Part shown: piece by piece, positions 1 to 7,470 of the stretch | How positions within the stretch are numbered: position 1 is the first letter of the stretch | How the letters are laid out: each line of letters starts with the position of its first letter | Assembly: GCA_030041195.1 (NCBI GenBank) | Contig: JASHOI010000672.1 | Coordinates: 1 to 23,689, forward strand | Reading direction: 5' to 3' | DNA length: 23,689 bases | DNA from: Streptosporangiaceae bacterium | GTDB taxonomy: Bacteria; Actinomycetota; Actinomycetes; Streptosporangiales; Streptosporangiaceae | Translations under genes and position numbers: made by a program | Notes under the pieces: model-generated | Told to the model about the DNA's origin: nothing | Databases searched by the model: none | What the model saw: only the letters and a program-made list of their open reading frames with translations

Positions 1-468
1 GCCGCCGCGGCGCGGCGGGCGCGGGCCGAGCGCGCCGCCCGGAAGATGATCCTGGCCGCCGCGGCCGACCTGCTGTCGGGGCCCGGCGGGCTCGCCGCCT
101 GCCTGCGCACCCAGCTGGCCCCAGGCACCGTCGCGTCGGTCAGCCTGCCGCTGGACGTCGGCACCCTCACCGACACCATCCCGGTGCACCTGCGCCGCGC
201 GGTCGCCGTCCGCGACCGGCACTGCAGATTCCCCGGCTGCGACCAGCCGGTGGCAACATGCCAGCCGCACCACATCATCCCGCGGTCCGAAGGCGGGCCG
301 ACCTGCCTGACCAACCTGATGAACCTGTGCACCTTCCACCACCTCATCGCCGTGCACCGGTGGGGCTGGCGCATCGCGCTCAACCCCGACGGCACCGTGA
401 CCGCCACCAGCCCCCACGGCGACAAAACCCTGCACAGCCACGGGCCACCACCCGCCGCAGCCGCCTGA
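1..468 (+). CDS. HNH endonuclease, DUF222/13E12-type, C-terminal part (5' end outside window)
   Basis: The frame is open from the first base, so the N-terminus (where a DUF222 domain would normally lie) is missing. About 155 residues are present. An Ala/Arg-rich helical stretch is followed by an HNH module: a CRFPGC knuckle, then QPHHIIPR with the HH pair, an NLMNLC segment supplying the Asn, and CTFHH with the last His. The end is Pro/Ala-rich. Families of this type are repeated many times in actinobacterial genomes (13E12-like repeats of mycobacteria). The fold is a metal-dependent nuclease; the biological role of the family is mostly unknown, and mobility or phage links are often suggested. 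The gene converges on the LURP-one-like gene with about 110 bases between them, in which I see no gene or clear terminator. The HNH call is safe; the DUF222 part is inferred from the C-terminal type. Confidence 0.85.
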   Translation, partial: AAAARRARAERAARKMILAAAADLLSGPGGLAACLRTQLAPGTVASVSLPLDVGTLTDTIPVHLRRAVAVRDRHCRFPGCDQPVATCQPHHIIPRSEGGPTCLTNLMNLCTFHHLIAVHRWGWRIALNPDGTVTATSPHGDKTLHSHGPPPAAAA

Positions 469-577
469 CCGCGGCACCCACGCATCACATCATCGACGTC
501 GACGACCAGGCTGGCTCAGGCCCCTCGTCCTGCCGACGCATGCCCGCAGGTCGTCATCCACGGGCCAGCACTTCGGC

Positions 578-1075
578 TCAGCGGTCGCGTTCCTCCTCGT
601 CTTCGTCGTGGATACGGTCGAGGCAGACCGCTATACAGATCATCAGCGCGTCGTCTTCGCCAGGCGCGACGTCGACGCCGTAGGTGTCCCGGACACGGAA
701 CCAGGCGCGGGAGACCCGGGCCACGACCTGGTGGCCGTCGCGGATCTCGAAGTCCTTGTCGACGATGTTGCCGACGGCTTCGAGGCGCCCGCCGCCAGCC
801 AGGTCGATGACGGCCCGGTGATGCAGCGGCGAGAACACCGCCTTGTGCACGGTCGCAACCACCGAGCCGTCGCGTTCCACCTGCATGGCGTCGGTGAAGG
901 TCACCAGCTTGTGCTTGATCTCGGCGAGCTTGCGCCCCGAGGCGTCCTGCAGTTCCAGGATGTGCCGCAGTGACAGCACCTTGGCGTCAACGAAGAACGC
1001 CCGGTTGCCGTCCTGGTCGGTCACCCAGAAGTCGTCTTTGATGGAGAACAGCCGCTCGCGGACTTGATATCGCAT
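578..1075 (-). CDS. LURP-one-related (LOR/YxjI-like) family protein
   Basis: A protein of 165 residues starting at MRYQVRERLFSIKDDF. This opening, followed by WVTDQDGNRAFFVDAK, then 'LSLRHILELQD' and 'GRKLAEIKHK', is the usual pattern of the LURP-one-related fold, a tubby-like beta barrel around a central helix. The last strands (FEIRDGHQVVARVSRAWF, then DTYGVDVAPGEDDALM) fit the family too, and the tail is acidic and charged. Length agrees with bacterial members (about 160). Their biochemical role is not known; membrane-lipid binding has been proposed from the tubby similarity. The ATG at 1075 is chosen because it begins the conserved motif; the open frame upstream has a composition unlike coding sequence. 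No obvious Shine-Dalgarno precedes it. It is divergent from the zinc-ribbon gene. Confidence 0.8.
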   Translation of the reverse strand: MRYQVRERLFSIKDDFWVTDQDGNRAFFVDAKVLSLRHILELQDASGRKLAEIKHKLVTFTDAMQVERDGSVVATVHKAVFSPLHHRAVIDLAGGGRLEAVGNIVDKDFEIRDGHQVVARVSRAWFRVRDTYGVDVAPGEDDALMICIAVCLDRIHDEDEEERDR

Positions 1076-1220
1076 GGCTGGGCAATTTACCCGCGCGTCG
1101 GGCGGGCAGCACTTGAGATGCTGACTGCTCTTGCCAAGGTTCAGTTCAGGAACCGGTGCGATGCTGGTCGTGCAGCAGTTGGCAGGATTTCGGGCACCGT
1201 ACAACAACGGATATGGAAAC

Positions 1221-1820
1221 GTGCAACGAGAGGACAGCTCAGCGCCGACCGGTGACGACCAGCTGACCACGGATGGCGATTCGGTCCCGGAGCAGGAACG
1301 CCGGCGCGCAGTACAGCGGGCGCTGGCCGATGCCCTTCAGCTCGCACGGCTGCAGGCCGACGTGCTGGTGCGCATGGATGAAGCGGACCAGGCGGGAGAT
1401 GACGAGGAAGTACTGCGCTGCCATGCCGAGCTTGATCACGTGATGAGCCGGATGGCCGAGGCCGAGCGGGTGCGCAGCGGCGCCCAGGCCGCAGCTCCCG
1501 ATGAGAATGACCTGGTCTGCGCGGGCTGCGGCGCGGCAGCCGAGCCCTTGTACGAGAAGCCGCGACTGCTGGGGTATCGCTGCTCTAGCTGTGACTGGGT
1601 CGGCCATGATCCCGCCGCGGAGGCGGACCGGCGGCGCGCAGATGCCAAGGACGCAGCGTGCACAGCGGTCGAGCGAGCCGTTGAGTCCATCGCTGACGCG
1701 CTGGCGATACTGGGCCACCGCGGGAAAAAGGCCCGTGACGAGGGCGTCGGCACGCTCCGCGCGCTGCGCGATGATCTGGCCGCTGTCGACAGCCGGCTCC
1801 GCCGGACACGACAGCTGTAA
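1221..1820 (+). CDS. Hypothetical protein with one zinc ribbon between two helical segments
   Basis: I do not recognise the family. About 199 residues from a GTG. Residues about 20-90 are rich in Glu, Ala, Arg and Gln and look like a long amphipathic helix or coiled coil. A four-cysteine zinc-ribbon-like motif follows (CAGC, about 22 residues, CSSC followed by DWVGHD). A second charged helical segment closes the protein (EADRRRADAKDAA, then AVERAVESIADAL). There is no signal peptide or membrane segment. In-frame starts also exist at 1131 (TTG) and 1161 (ATG). The stretch 1161-1220 has poor third-position GC and looks non-coding, so the GTG at 1221 is preferred, though its ribosome site is weak. 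The layout resembles proteins that bind nucleic acid or a protein partner through a ribbon, but no function is claimed. Confidence 0.6.
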   Translation: MQREDSSAPTGDDQLTTDGDSVPEQERRRAVQRALADALQLARLQADVLVRMDEADQAGDDEEVLRCHAELDHVMSRMAEAERVRSGAQAAAPDENDLVCAGCGAAAEPLYEKPRLLGYRCSSCDWVGHDPAAEADRRRADAKDAACTAVERAVESIADALAILGHRGKKARDEGVGTLRALRDDLAAVDSRLRRTRQL

Positions 1821-1979
1821 ATGAGTCGACCCTGGGTCAGGCCGGACCCTACGGTGGCAGAAGGCTGGCCGACCTGGCGGTAAGGGCCAGAGACCGGTCG
1901 TCCCAGGAGGGTTCGAGAAGCGGCAGGAAGTAGACCCGGCCTGGCCGCCAGTCCTCGCCCACGCCAGGAACTGGCCTGC

Positions 1980-2645
1980 TTACCCGGCAGCGCGCGCGGT
2001 GACCAGGCCGGCCTGGTAGGCGAAGACCACAAGCTGCGCCCGGTCGCGAGCCCCGAGTTTGATCATCGCCCGGCTGACGTGGGTCTTGGCGGTGGCGGGG
2101 CTGAGCACCATGGCCTTGGCGATCTCGTCGTTGGAAAGGCCGTGCGCGACCAGGGCCACGACCTCCCGTTCCCTGTTGGTGAGGTTTCCCATCCCTGCCG
2201 TGGCGACCGCGTCCGGCGGCCGGGCGACGAACTCACTGATCAGGCGGCTGGTGACGGCCGGGGACAGCAGCGCGTCTCCGCCCATGACGACCCGCATCCC
2301 CTGCAGCAACTCGCCTGGCTCGGTGTCCTTGAGCAGGAACCCGCTCGCCCCGGCCCGCAGCGCGGCGAAGATGTACTCGTCGAGCCCGAAGTTGGTGAGG
2401 ATCACCACGCGCACGTTTTCCAGGCGCTCGTCGGCCACGATCTGGCGGGTGGCCTCGATGCCGTCGAGCACCGGCATCTGAATGTCGACCAGGGCGATGT
2501 CCGGGCGGTGCTCGGCGGCCAGCGCCACCGCCTGCCGCCCATCGGCGGCCTCGGCGACCACCTCGATGTCGTCTTCGGCCTCGAGCAGCGACCGGATGCC
2601 GCTGCGGATCAGCGCCTGGTCGTCGGCCAGCAGGATCCTGATCAA
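1980..2645 (-). CDS. NarL/FixJ-family response regulator
   Basis: 221 residues. The receiver domain covers residues 1-120: the acidic pair in LLADDQ, phospho-acceptor Asp54 in ALVDIQMPVLDG, Thr/Ser in ILTNFG and Lys in GFLLKD. A LuxR-type helix-turn-helix covers about 150-215 (LTNREREVVALVAHGLSNDEIA, then TAKTHVSRAMIKLGARDR). It would be phosphorylated by the kinase encoded just upstream and then bind DNA as a dimer. The start is a TTG that overlaps the kinase stop codon by four bases (TTGA, 2642-2645), so translation is probably coupled. The target genes are not shown by the sequence; the divergent VIT-like gene is one candidate. The match to the family in length and motifs is complete. Confidence 0.95.
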   Translation of the reverse strand: MIRILLADDQALIRSGIRSLLEAEDDIEVVAEAADGRQAVALAAEHRPDIALVDIQMPVLDGIEATRQIVADERLENVRVVILTNFGLDEYIFAALRAGASGFLLKDTEPGELLQGMRVVMGGDALLSPAVTSRLISEFVARPPDAVATAGMGNLTNREREVVALVAHGLSNDEIAKAMVLSPATAKTHVSRAMIKLGARDRAQLVVFAYQAGLVTARAAG

Positions 2646-3424
2646 GACGGTGCCCGCGTGGGGAATTCGGCATGCACCTGGAAGCCGCCGCCGTCCCGCG
2701 GTCCGGCGTGCAGAAGACCGCCGAGCGCGGTCACCCGTTCCCGCATGCCGACGAGGCCGAGCCCGGGTCCCGCTAGCCGGGGGCCCGCGGCGGTGCCGGT
2801 GCCCGGGCCGTTGTCGTCGACCTGGACGGCGAGGGCGTGTGGCGTGTAGTTCAGGTGAACCGATGCGCTGGCTCCGCCTGCGTGACGGCTCACGTTGGCG
2901 AGCGCTTCCTGCACGATCCGGTAGGCAGCCCGGTCCACCTCGGGCGGGAGCCCGCGTTCCGCGCCAACCACGGTTACCGTGACCGGGAGCCCGGCGGCCC
3001 TGGAGCGTTCCACCAGGCTGTCCAGTTGGCCCAGCCCGCTGCCGTCGCCGTCCTCCGCGTTGCGCAGCACGCTGAGCGTCGTGCGCAGTTCCCGCGCCGC
3101 GTCGGCGCCCGCCTCCTGGATCGCCAGCAGCGCCGACGGCACTTCCTCACCGCGCTTGCGGGCCAGGTGCACCGCCACGCCCGCCTGGACAGAGATCACC
3201 GAGATGCTGTGCGTCAGGGAGTCGTGCAGCTCACGGGCGATCCGCAGCCGCTCCTGCATCGCCCTGCGCTGGGCGGCCTCGTCCCTCGTCCGCTCCGCCT
3301 CGTCGGCGCGCTGCTCGACCTCGCGGACGTGCAGCTGCCACATCCGGAACGTCACGAGCATGACCCCGGCCGAGATCGCCCATCCGGCCGCGTAGAACGT
3401 CCGTCGGCCCCGGTCGCTGCGCAT
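2642..3424 (-). CDS. Sensor histidine kinase, HisKA_3/NarX-DesK type, with a short single-helix N-terminus
   Basis: 260 residues from the ATG at 3424. Residues about 10-28 form one hydrophobic helix (YAAGWAISAGVMLVTF), followed by a charged coiled-coil linker to about residue 60. The phospho-acceptor is His67 in RIARELHDSLTHS, the standard HisKA_3 box. The ATPase domain shows the N box (IVQEALANVSRHA), G1 (VDDNGPG) and G2 (GLGLVGMRERV). Most kinases of this class have four or more membrane helices or a sensor domain; here the sensory part is only one helix with almost nothing outside, so sensing may lie in the membrane or in a partner. The frame stays open upstream, but that part is not hydrophobic and looks non-coding. 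The partner regulator overlaps the 3' end by four bases. Confidence 0.92.
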   Translation of the reverse strand: MRSDRGRRTFYAAGWAISAGVMLVTFRMWQLHVREVEQRADEAERTRDEAAQRRAMQERLRIARELHDSLTHSISVISVQAGVAVHLARKRGEEVPSALLAIQEAGADAARELRTTLSVLRNAEDGDGSGLGQLDSLVERSRAAGLPVTVTVVGAERGLPPEVDRAAYRIVQEALANVSRHAGGASASVHLNYTPHALAVQVDDNGPGTGTAAGPRLAGPGLGLVGMRERVTALGGLLHAGPRDGGGFQVHAEFPTRAPS

Positions 3425-3483
3425 CCTCCGAGCGTACGCGCACGGCCCTCCGGCGGCGTTCGCCCGCTGGACCCATTTCCGGC

Positions 3484-3499
3484 TACTCCCTGCGGAGTA
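3484..3499. repeat. Short perfect inverted repeat between the kinase and VIT-like genes
   Basis: TACTCC, a 4-base loop CTGC, then GGAGTA. It sits in the 210-base divergent region and is a possible operator for the two-component regulator or a small hairpin. I see no convincing -10/-35 pair close to it, so its function is open. Confidence 0.3.
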
Positions 3500-3634
3500 T
3501 CCGCGCAGTCCGCCGCATCCCCGCTGACCAGTCAGAAAACGCTTCCCTCGCAGGACGACGGCGGGCCGCCCGGCCGACAGCATCGCATGTATGGCAACGA
3601 AAGAACGCGCCGACATCGTGGCGGGAGCATCCAG

Positions 3635-4162
3635 ATGAGCACGAGCAAGACCGTCGAAGCGGCCAGGATCTCCGCTGACCCCCTCGCTACCCAGTCGTTC
3701 CTGCTGACCCGGGTCCAGCCGGCGCTCAGTGGGCTGATGGACGGGTCGCTGTCGACCCTGGCGCCCATCTTCGCGGTGGTGCTGGCCACCCACCGGCCCC
3801 TGACCGCGTTTTTCACCGGCGTCGCCACCGCCCTGGGCGCGGGCGTGAGCATGGCCTTCTCCGAGGGCCTGTCGGACACCGGGGATCTGACCGGACGCGG
3901 CAGCCCGGTGCTGCGCGGCGTGATCACCGGCGGCGGAACCTTCGCCGGGGGTATCTTCCACACCCTGCCGTTCCTGATCCCCGGCTATGGCGCCGCGATC
4001 AGCGCCGCCACCGCGGTGGTGGCCGCCGAGCTGATCATCCTGGCTTGGCTGCGGCGCAGATTCTTCGCCACCGGCTTCGCCCGGTCATTCCTGGCGATCA
4101 CCGTCGGCGGAGCGATCATCGCCGCCTTGAGCACAGTCCTCGGCATTGCCGCCGCGGGCTGA
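3635..4162 (+). CDS. VIT1/CCC1-family (vacuolar iron transporter-like) membrane protein
   Basis: 175 residues with about five hydrophobic helices: around residues 28-50 (ALSGLMDGSLSTLAPIFAVV), 55-78, 93-118, 120-140 and 147-172. The first helix carries the 'GLMDGSLSTLAPIFA' pattern and the second ends in VSMAFSEGLSD, both typical of the VIT/CCC1 family, which moves Fe2+ or Mn2+ across membranes. Bacterial members are sometimes fused to or located near ferritin-like proteins; none is present here. The protein is shorter than typical VIT proteins (about 230), and the long metal-binding cytoplasmic insert is lacking. The ATG at 3635 is chosen because GGGAG lies 8 bases upstream. It is divergent from the two-component pair and may be regulated by it. 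Metal specificity cannot be read from the sequence. Confidence 0.75.
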   Translation: MSTSKTVEAARISADPLATQSFLLTRVQPALSGLMDGSLSTLAPIFAVVLATHRPLTAFFTGVATALGAGVSMAFSEGLSDTGDLTGRGSPVLRGVITGGGTFAGGIFHTLPFLIPGYGAAISAATAVVAAELIILAWLRRRFFATGFARSFLAITVGGAIIAALSTVLGIAAAG

Positions 4163-4163
4163 G

Positions 4164-4182
4164 GGCCGAACTGTGGTCGGCC
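4164..4182 (+). terminator. Hairpin just after the VIT-like gene
   Basis: GGCCGA, a 7-base loop ACTGTGG, then TCGGCC: a perfect 6-bp GC-rich stem starting two bases after the stop codon and lying between two convergent genes. There is no T-run, so it would be a weak or factor-assisted terminator, possibly serving both directions. Confidence 0.4.
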
Positions 4183-4215
4183 GCCTCGCCGCTCGAGCTC
4201 CTGCAAAGCCGCTGG

Positions 4216-5154
4216 TCAGTGCGACGGATGGAGGCCGTCGTTGTAGATACGCAGCTGCATCGTGGCCAGGTCGAGCAGCGGCGTCTTGATCCCGTGATCG
4301 GCGCCGCGGCGGGCCAGGTCGGCCAGCACCTGCTCGACCTCGGCGGGCCGCCCCTCGGCCACATCCCGTGACAACGACGAGGTCAGCGGGGACCCGGCCT
4401 GTGTGATCATCTGGGTCGTGCTGGTGATCGCGTCGGCGGGCACCGGGCAGCCGGCCGCGGCTGCGACAGCGCTGGCCTCGGCCAGAATGGCCGGCCCCAG
4501 GTCACGCCCGCCGGGAACGGCAACGATCTCCCCCACGGTGCCGCGCATCAGGCAGGTAAGCGCGCCGATGGTGGCGATGAACACCCACTTCTGCCACATT
4601 CTCGCGATGATCTCGTCGCTGATGCTGGCGTCGAACCCGGCCCCGGCGAGCTGGTCGTAGGCAGTCTGCAGCCGGGTGGTCCGGGCGCCGTCCTGCGTCC
4701 CGATCGTCATGGTCGCGGACGGGGCGAGCAGGACTACGTCGCCTTCGTCGTTGAGCTGGGTGGCGACTATGACCACGCCGCCGAGCACCGCCGGCTCGCC
4801 GAACCGCTTGCTGAGCACGGGCAGGTGTGCCATCCCGTTCAGGAACGGCACCACGGCGGTCTGCGGCCCTACGGCCGGCGCGAAGTCGGCGATGGCCTGG
4901 TCCAGCGCGGTCGCCTTGACCGACAACAGCACGACGTCCGCGGGCTCGGTCAGTTCTCCGGCCATGACCAGGTTCGGCCGCACCACCTGCTCGGCGTCGG
5001 CTCCGGGCCCCGGCGCCACGATCCGCAGCCCGCGCTCGCGCAGCTGCTCAGCGCGTCGCGGACGGACCAGGAACGTGACGTCCCGGCCGGCCCGCGCCAG
5101 CCGTGCCCCGAAATAGCCACCGGTGGCGCCCGCCCCGACGACGAGGATCGTCAT
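4216..5154 (-). CDS. 2-dehydropantoate 2-reductase family protein (ketopantoate reductase, ApbA/PanE-like)
   Basis: 312 residues, the usual length. The N-terminal Rossmann domain opens with ILVVGAGATGGYFGARLA (GxGxxG), followed by FLVRPRRAEQLRERGL, which fits NADPH use. The middle has LLSVKATALDQAI, with the Lys of the family, and PFLNGM. The C-terminal helical domain has WQKWVFIATIGALTCLMRG and TSSLSRDVAEGRPAEVEQV, placing the conserved Ser, Asp and Glu. Such enzymes reduce 2-ketopantoate to pantoate in coenzyme A synthesis, but many paralogues act on other 2-keto acids, so panE itself is not assigned. A strong ribosome site (GGAAGGAGG) precedes the ATG. It lies 28 bases after serA on the same strand, so the two are probably one operon; both are NAD(P)-dependent hydroxy-acid enzymes. 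Confidence 0.85.
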   Translation of the reverse strand: MTILVVGAGATGGYFGARLARAGRDVTFLVRPRRAEQLRERGLRIVAPGPGADAEQVVRPNLVMAGELTEPADVVLLSVKATALDQAIADFAPAVGPQTAVVPFLNGMAHLPVLSKRFGEPAVLGGVVIVATQLNDEGDVVLLAPSATMTIGTQDGARTTRLQTAYDQLAGAGFDASISDEIIARMWQKWVFIATIGALTCLMRGTVGEIVAVPGGRDLGPAILAEASAVAAAAGCPVPADAITSTTQMITQAGSPLTSSLSRDVAEGRPAEVEQVLADLARRGADHGIKTPLLDLATMQLRIYNDGLHPSH

Positions 5155-5182
5155 GGTCTTCGCGCCTCCTTCCCTGGCGACG

Positions 5183-6379
5183 TCAGGACAGAACCCGGAG
5201 CCGGACGGTCGGGCTCATCGCGCGCAACTGCCCGACCGCGTCGTCCGGATAGTCGACGCCGATATCGGTCAGCGCGTAGCCGAGGTCACCGCGTGTGGCC
5301 AGCAACTGGGCCTCGACGTTGACGCCGTGCGCGGCGAGCACCGAGTTCATCTCCGCCATGACACCGGGGACGTTCCGGTGAACGTGCGCCAGGCGGTGCG
5401 AGCCGGTGGCCGGCGGCAGGGCCAGCCGCGGCATATTGACCGACAGCGAAGTGGCGCCGTCGGCGACAAAGTCGATCAGCTTGGCGCCGACGAACGCGCC
5501 GATGTCGGCTTGCGCCTCCTCCGTCGAGCCGCCGATGTGCGGGGTGAGGATCACGTTCGGCAGCCCGCGCAGCACAGACACGAACTCCTCGCCCGCCGAC
5601 CGGGGCTCCTCCGGGAAGACATCGACCGCCGCGCCGGCAAGGTGCCCGGAGAGCAGATGAAGGCGCAGCGCTTCGTGGTCGACCACGAAGCCCCGGCACA
5701 GGTTCAAGAACAAGGCGCCCGGCCGCATCTGGCTGAACTCCTTCTCGCCAAACAGCGAGCTGTTCGACGGGCGGCCGTCCACGTGCAGGCTTACAACGTC
5801 GGACATCTCGAGGAGCTCATCCATGCTGACGCAGCGCCGCGCGTTCCCGAGGGCAAGCTTGTCGGCGGTGTCGTACAAGACAACCCGCATTCCCAGTGCC
5901 TCGCTGACGACCGAAAGCTGCGCGCCGATGTTGCCGTATCCGACGATCCCGAGCGTCCGGCCACGGACCTCGTGAGCCCCGGCAGCCGACTTGTCCCACC
6001 TGCCCGCGTGCATGGCCTGGTCCTTCTCGGTGAGCCGCCGGGTCAGCGCGATGATCTCGGCCAGCGTCAGCTCGACCACGCTGCGCGTATTCGAGTACGG
6101 GGCGTTGAAAACGGCTACGCCGAGCGCCGAGGCCGCTGGCAGGTCGATCTGGTCGGTGCCGATGCAGAACGCCCCGACCGCGAGCAGGTCAGGGGCGCCG
6201 GCCAGCACGGCCTCGGTGACCCGGGTCTTGGACCGTATGCCGAGCAGCGCCACGCCAGGCAGCGCGGCGGCCAGGTCAGCTTCCGCGAGCGCGGATCGGT
6301 GCTGGGTAACCTCCAGACCGGCATCTTCGAGCGACCGGACGGCCTCCGGGTGGATGTTCTCGAGCAGCAGTGCCTTCAC
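5183..6379 (-). CDS. serA: D-3-phosphoglycerate dehydrogenase with C-terminal ACT domain
   Basis: 398 residues, close to the short (E. coli-like, about 410) SerA rather than the 530-residue form usual in actinobacteria. The substrate domain is split around a central NAD domain with GIVGYGNIGAQL. The catalytic residues are visible: Arg in LNLCRGFVVD, Glu in DVFPEEP and His in LTPHIGGST. The last 70 residues form an ACT domain (HVHRNVPGVMAEMNSVLAAHGVN), normally the serine feedback site. The enzyme oxidises 3-phosphoglycerate, the first step of serine synthesis. The start is a GTG at 6379. It is divergent from the sigma-factor gene, with 74 bases between, and is followed by the ketopantoate-reductase-like gene. 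Being short-form in a high-GC actinomycete, it may be an extra SerA or a related 2-hydroxyacid dehydrogenase. Confidence 0.88.
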   Translation of the reverse strand: MKALLLENIHPEAVRSLEDAGLEVTQHRSALAEADLAAALPGVALLGIRSKTRVTEAVLAGAPDLLAVGAFCIGTDQIDLPAASALGVAVFNAPYSNTRSVVELTLAEIIALTRRLTEKDQAMHAGRWDKSAAGAHEVRGRTLGIVGYGNIGAQLSVVSEALGMRVVLYDTADKLALGNARRCVSMDELLEMSDVVSLHVDGRPSNSSLFGEKEFSQMRPGALFLNLCRGFVVDHEALRLHLLSGHLAGAAVDVFPEEPRSAGEEFVSVLRGLPNVILTPHIGGSTEEAQADIGAFVGAKLIDFVADGATSLSVNMPRLALPPATGSHRLAHVHRNVPGVMAEMNSVLAAHGVNVEAQLLATRGDLGYALTDIGVDYPDDAVGQLRAMSPTVRLRVLS

Positions 6380-6439
6380 CGTCCCAGGCTAACGGAGGAC
6401 TGCATTTACCCAGGTCGACCGGGCCTGCGCCACGCGCCG

Positions 6440-6454
6440 TAGTATTGGCAGGCG
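6440..6454 (+). promoter_or_regulatory. Candidate leaderless promoter of the sigma-factor gene
   Basis: TAGTAT at 6440-6445 fits the TANNNT -10 consensus, and the GTG start lies only 8 bases downstream with no ribosome site. Transcription would begin at or beside the start codon. A TCGACC at 6415-6420 could serve as -35 with a long 19-base spacer and lies within the palindrome GGTCGACC. Confidence 0.45.
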
Positions 6455-7131
6455 TGCCACTGATTGACGCCGCTGCCTCCGGGCCCGCCGATGAGACGGC
6501 ACGGTGGCTGTCGGCACTGAGCGGTGCGGGCACGACCCGTGAGCAGGCGCTGGCGCGGCTGCACGGCATGCTGCTGCGCGTCGCGCGCGCTGAGCTGGGC
6601 CGCCGCGCGGGACGGCATCCGATCACCGGTCCGGAACTCGACGACCTGGCCCACCAGTCGGCCGACGATGCCCTGCTCGCTGTCACAACCAAACTCGCCG
6701 AGTTCCGGCGCGAAAGCCAGTTCACGACCTGGGCATATAAGTTTGTCGTTCTCGAGGTGTCCAGCAAGCTCGGGCGACATTTCTGGCAACGTCCTTCCGC
6801 TCCCCTGGACGCCGCGGACTGGGACCGGCTGCCCGGCCGCTTCGGGATCAGCCCTGCCGACCATGTCGAGCGGCTCGAACTGGTCACCGCGGTGCGCCGT
6901 GCCGTCGAGGAGGAGCTCACCGCGCGGCAGCGGCGGGTATTCATCGCAATCGTGGTCGACGGCGTTCCGGCCGACGCCTTGGCGCAGCGGCTGGGTTCGA
7001 GCCGTGGCGCTATCTATAAGACGATGTTCGACGCGAGGCGTAAGTTGCGGGCCGCGCTGGCTGCCAAAGGGTATCTGACCGCCTCCGCCGAAGAGGCCGG
7101 TCTGAGCGGCCGGGGTACGAGGCGATCATGA
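6454..7131 (+). CDS. ECF-like RNA polymerase sigma factor
   Basis: 225 residues from the GTG at 6454. Region 2 covers about residues 30-120: ELDDLAHQSADDALL, then EFRRESQFTTWAYKFVVLEV, which is the -10 recognition pattern of sigma-70 group 4. Region 4 covers about 155-210: EEELTARQRRVFIAIVVDG, then LAQRLGSSRGAIYKTMFDARRKL, the -35 reading helix-turn-helix. There is no extra C-terminal domain. The next gene overlaps the stop by four bases (ATGA) and encodes a small zinc protein that is very likely its anti-sigma factor; a peroxiredoxin follows. This arrangement resembles SigR-RsrA, the thiol-stress pair of Streptomyces, although the sequence does not prove the same signal. The true start could be one of a few upstream codons, but 6454 fits a leaderless start. 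Confidence 0.88.
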   Translation: MPLIDAAASGPADETARWLSALSGAGTTREQALARLHGMLLRVARAELGRRAGRHPITGPELDDLAHQSADDALLAVTTKLAEFRRESQFTTWAYKFVVLEVSSKLGRHFWQRPSAPLDAADWDRLPGRFGISPADHVERLELVTAVRRAVEEELTARQRRVFIAIVVDGVPADALAQRLGSSRGAIYKTMFDARRKLRAALAAKGYLTASAEEAGLSGRGTRRS

Positions 7132-7358
7132 CTGGTTGGGATGAGCTAGACCGGTTCCTGCGAACCGATCCGCGCGACGTGGGATGCGAGCAGGCGCTGC
7201 GCATCTTGCATGTTTATGTCGAGCTCGTCCTCGACGACGAATCGGGGGGCCAGGCGCGTCGCCGGTACCCCGGGGTCGCCGCGCACCTGCTTGACTGCGG
7301 CCCGTGCGCCGAGGATTTCCAAGGGCTCCTCCTCGCAGCCCGGACGAATCCGGCGTGA
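7128..7358 (+). CDS. Small zinc-binding anti-sigma factor (ZAS-like), soluble
   Basis: 76 residues, overlapping the sigma gene by ATGA (7128-7131), so translation is coupled. The zinc-type motif is His53-x3-Cys57-x2-Cys60 (AAHLLDCGPC), with a further upstream Cys20 and His28, in the order seen in redox-sensitive RsrA-type anti-sigma factors (a Cys upstream of HxxxCxxC). No membrane helix is present, so it would act in the cytoplasm. The protein is shorter than RsrA (about 105), with fewer helices after the motif. The likely role is holding the sigma factor until zinc is lost or the cysteines are oxidised. The motif and position are seen directly; redox sensing is inferred from the motif and the peroxiredoxin next door. 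No other function is obvious for a protein of this size here. Confidence 0.75.
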   Translation: MTGWDELDRFLRTDPRDVGCEQALRILHVYVELVLDDESGGQARRRYPGVAAHLLDCGPCAEDFQGLLLAARTNPA

Positions 7359-7470
7359 CCGGCCGTCTCCAGGTGCACCGGTAAGACCGCCCGCTGCAGC
7401 GTCGCTAACGGAGAAGACGGCGCGACACCCCGTCGGCGCCATTTCCGCGAACAGATGACGGAGGGCTGTC

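Noticed and set aside
3490..3499. Ten bases CTGCGGAGTA shared with the PadR operator at 23490-23499
   Set aside because: A 10-base match is expected by chance many times in 23 kb, so no common regulator is claimed.
3425..3961. Upstream extension of the histidine kinase frame
   Set aside because: The extension is antisense to the VIT-like gene over much of its length and is not hydrophobic.
5123..6442. 439-codon plus-strand frame over serA
   Set aside because: It is antisense to clear SerA coding with catalytic residues; composition is that of a shadow.
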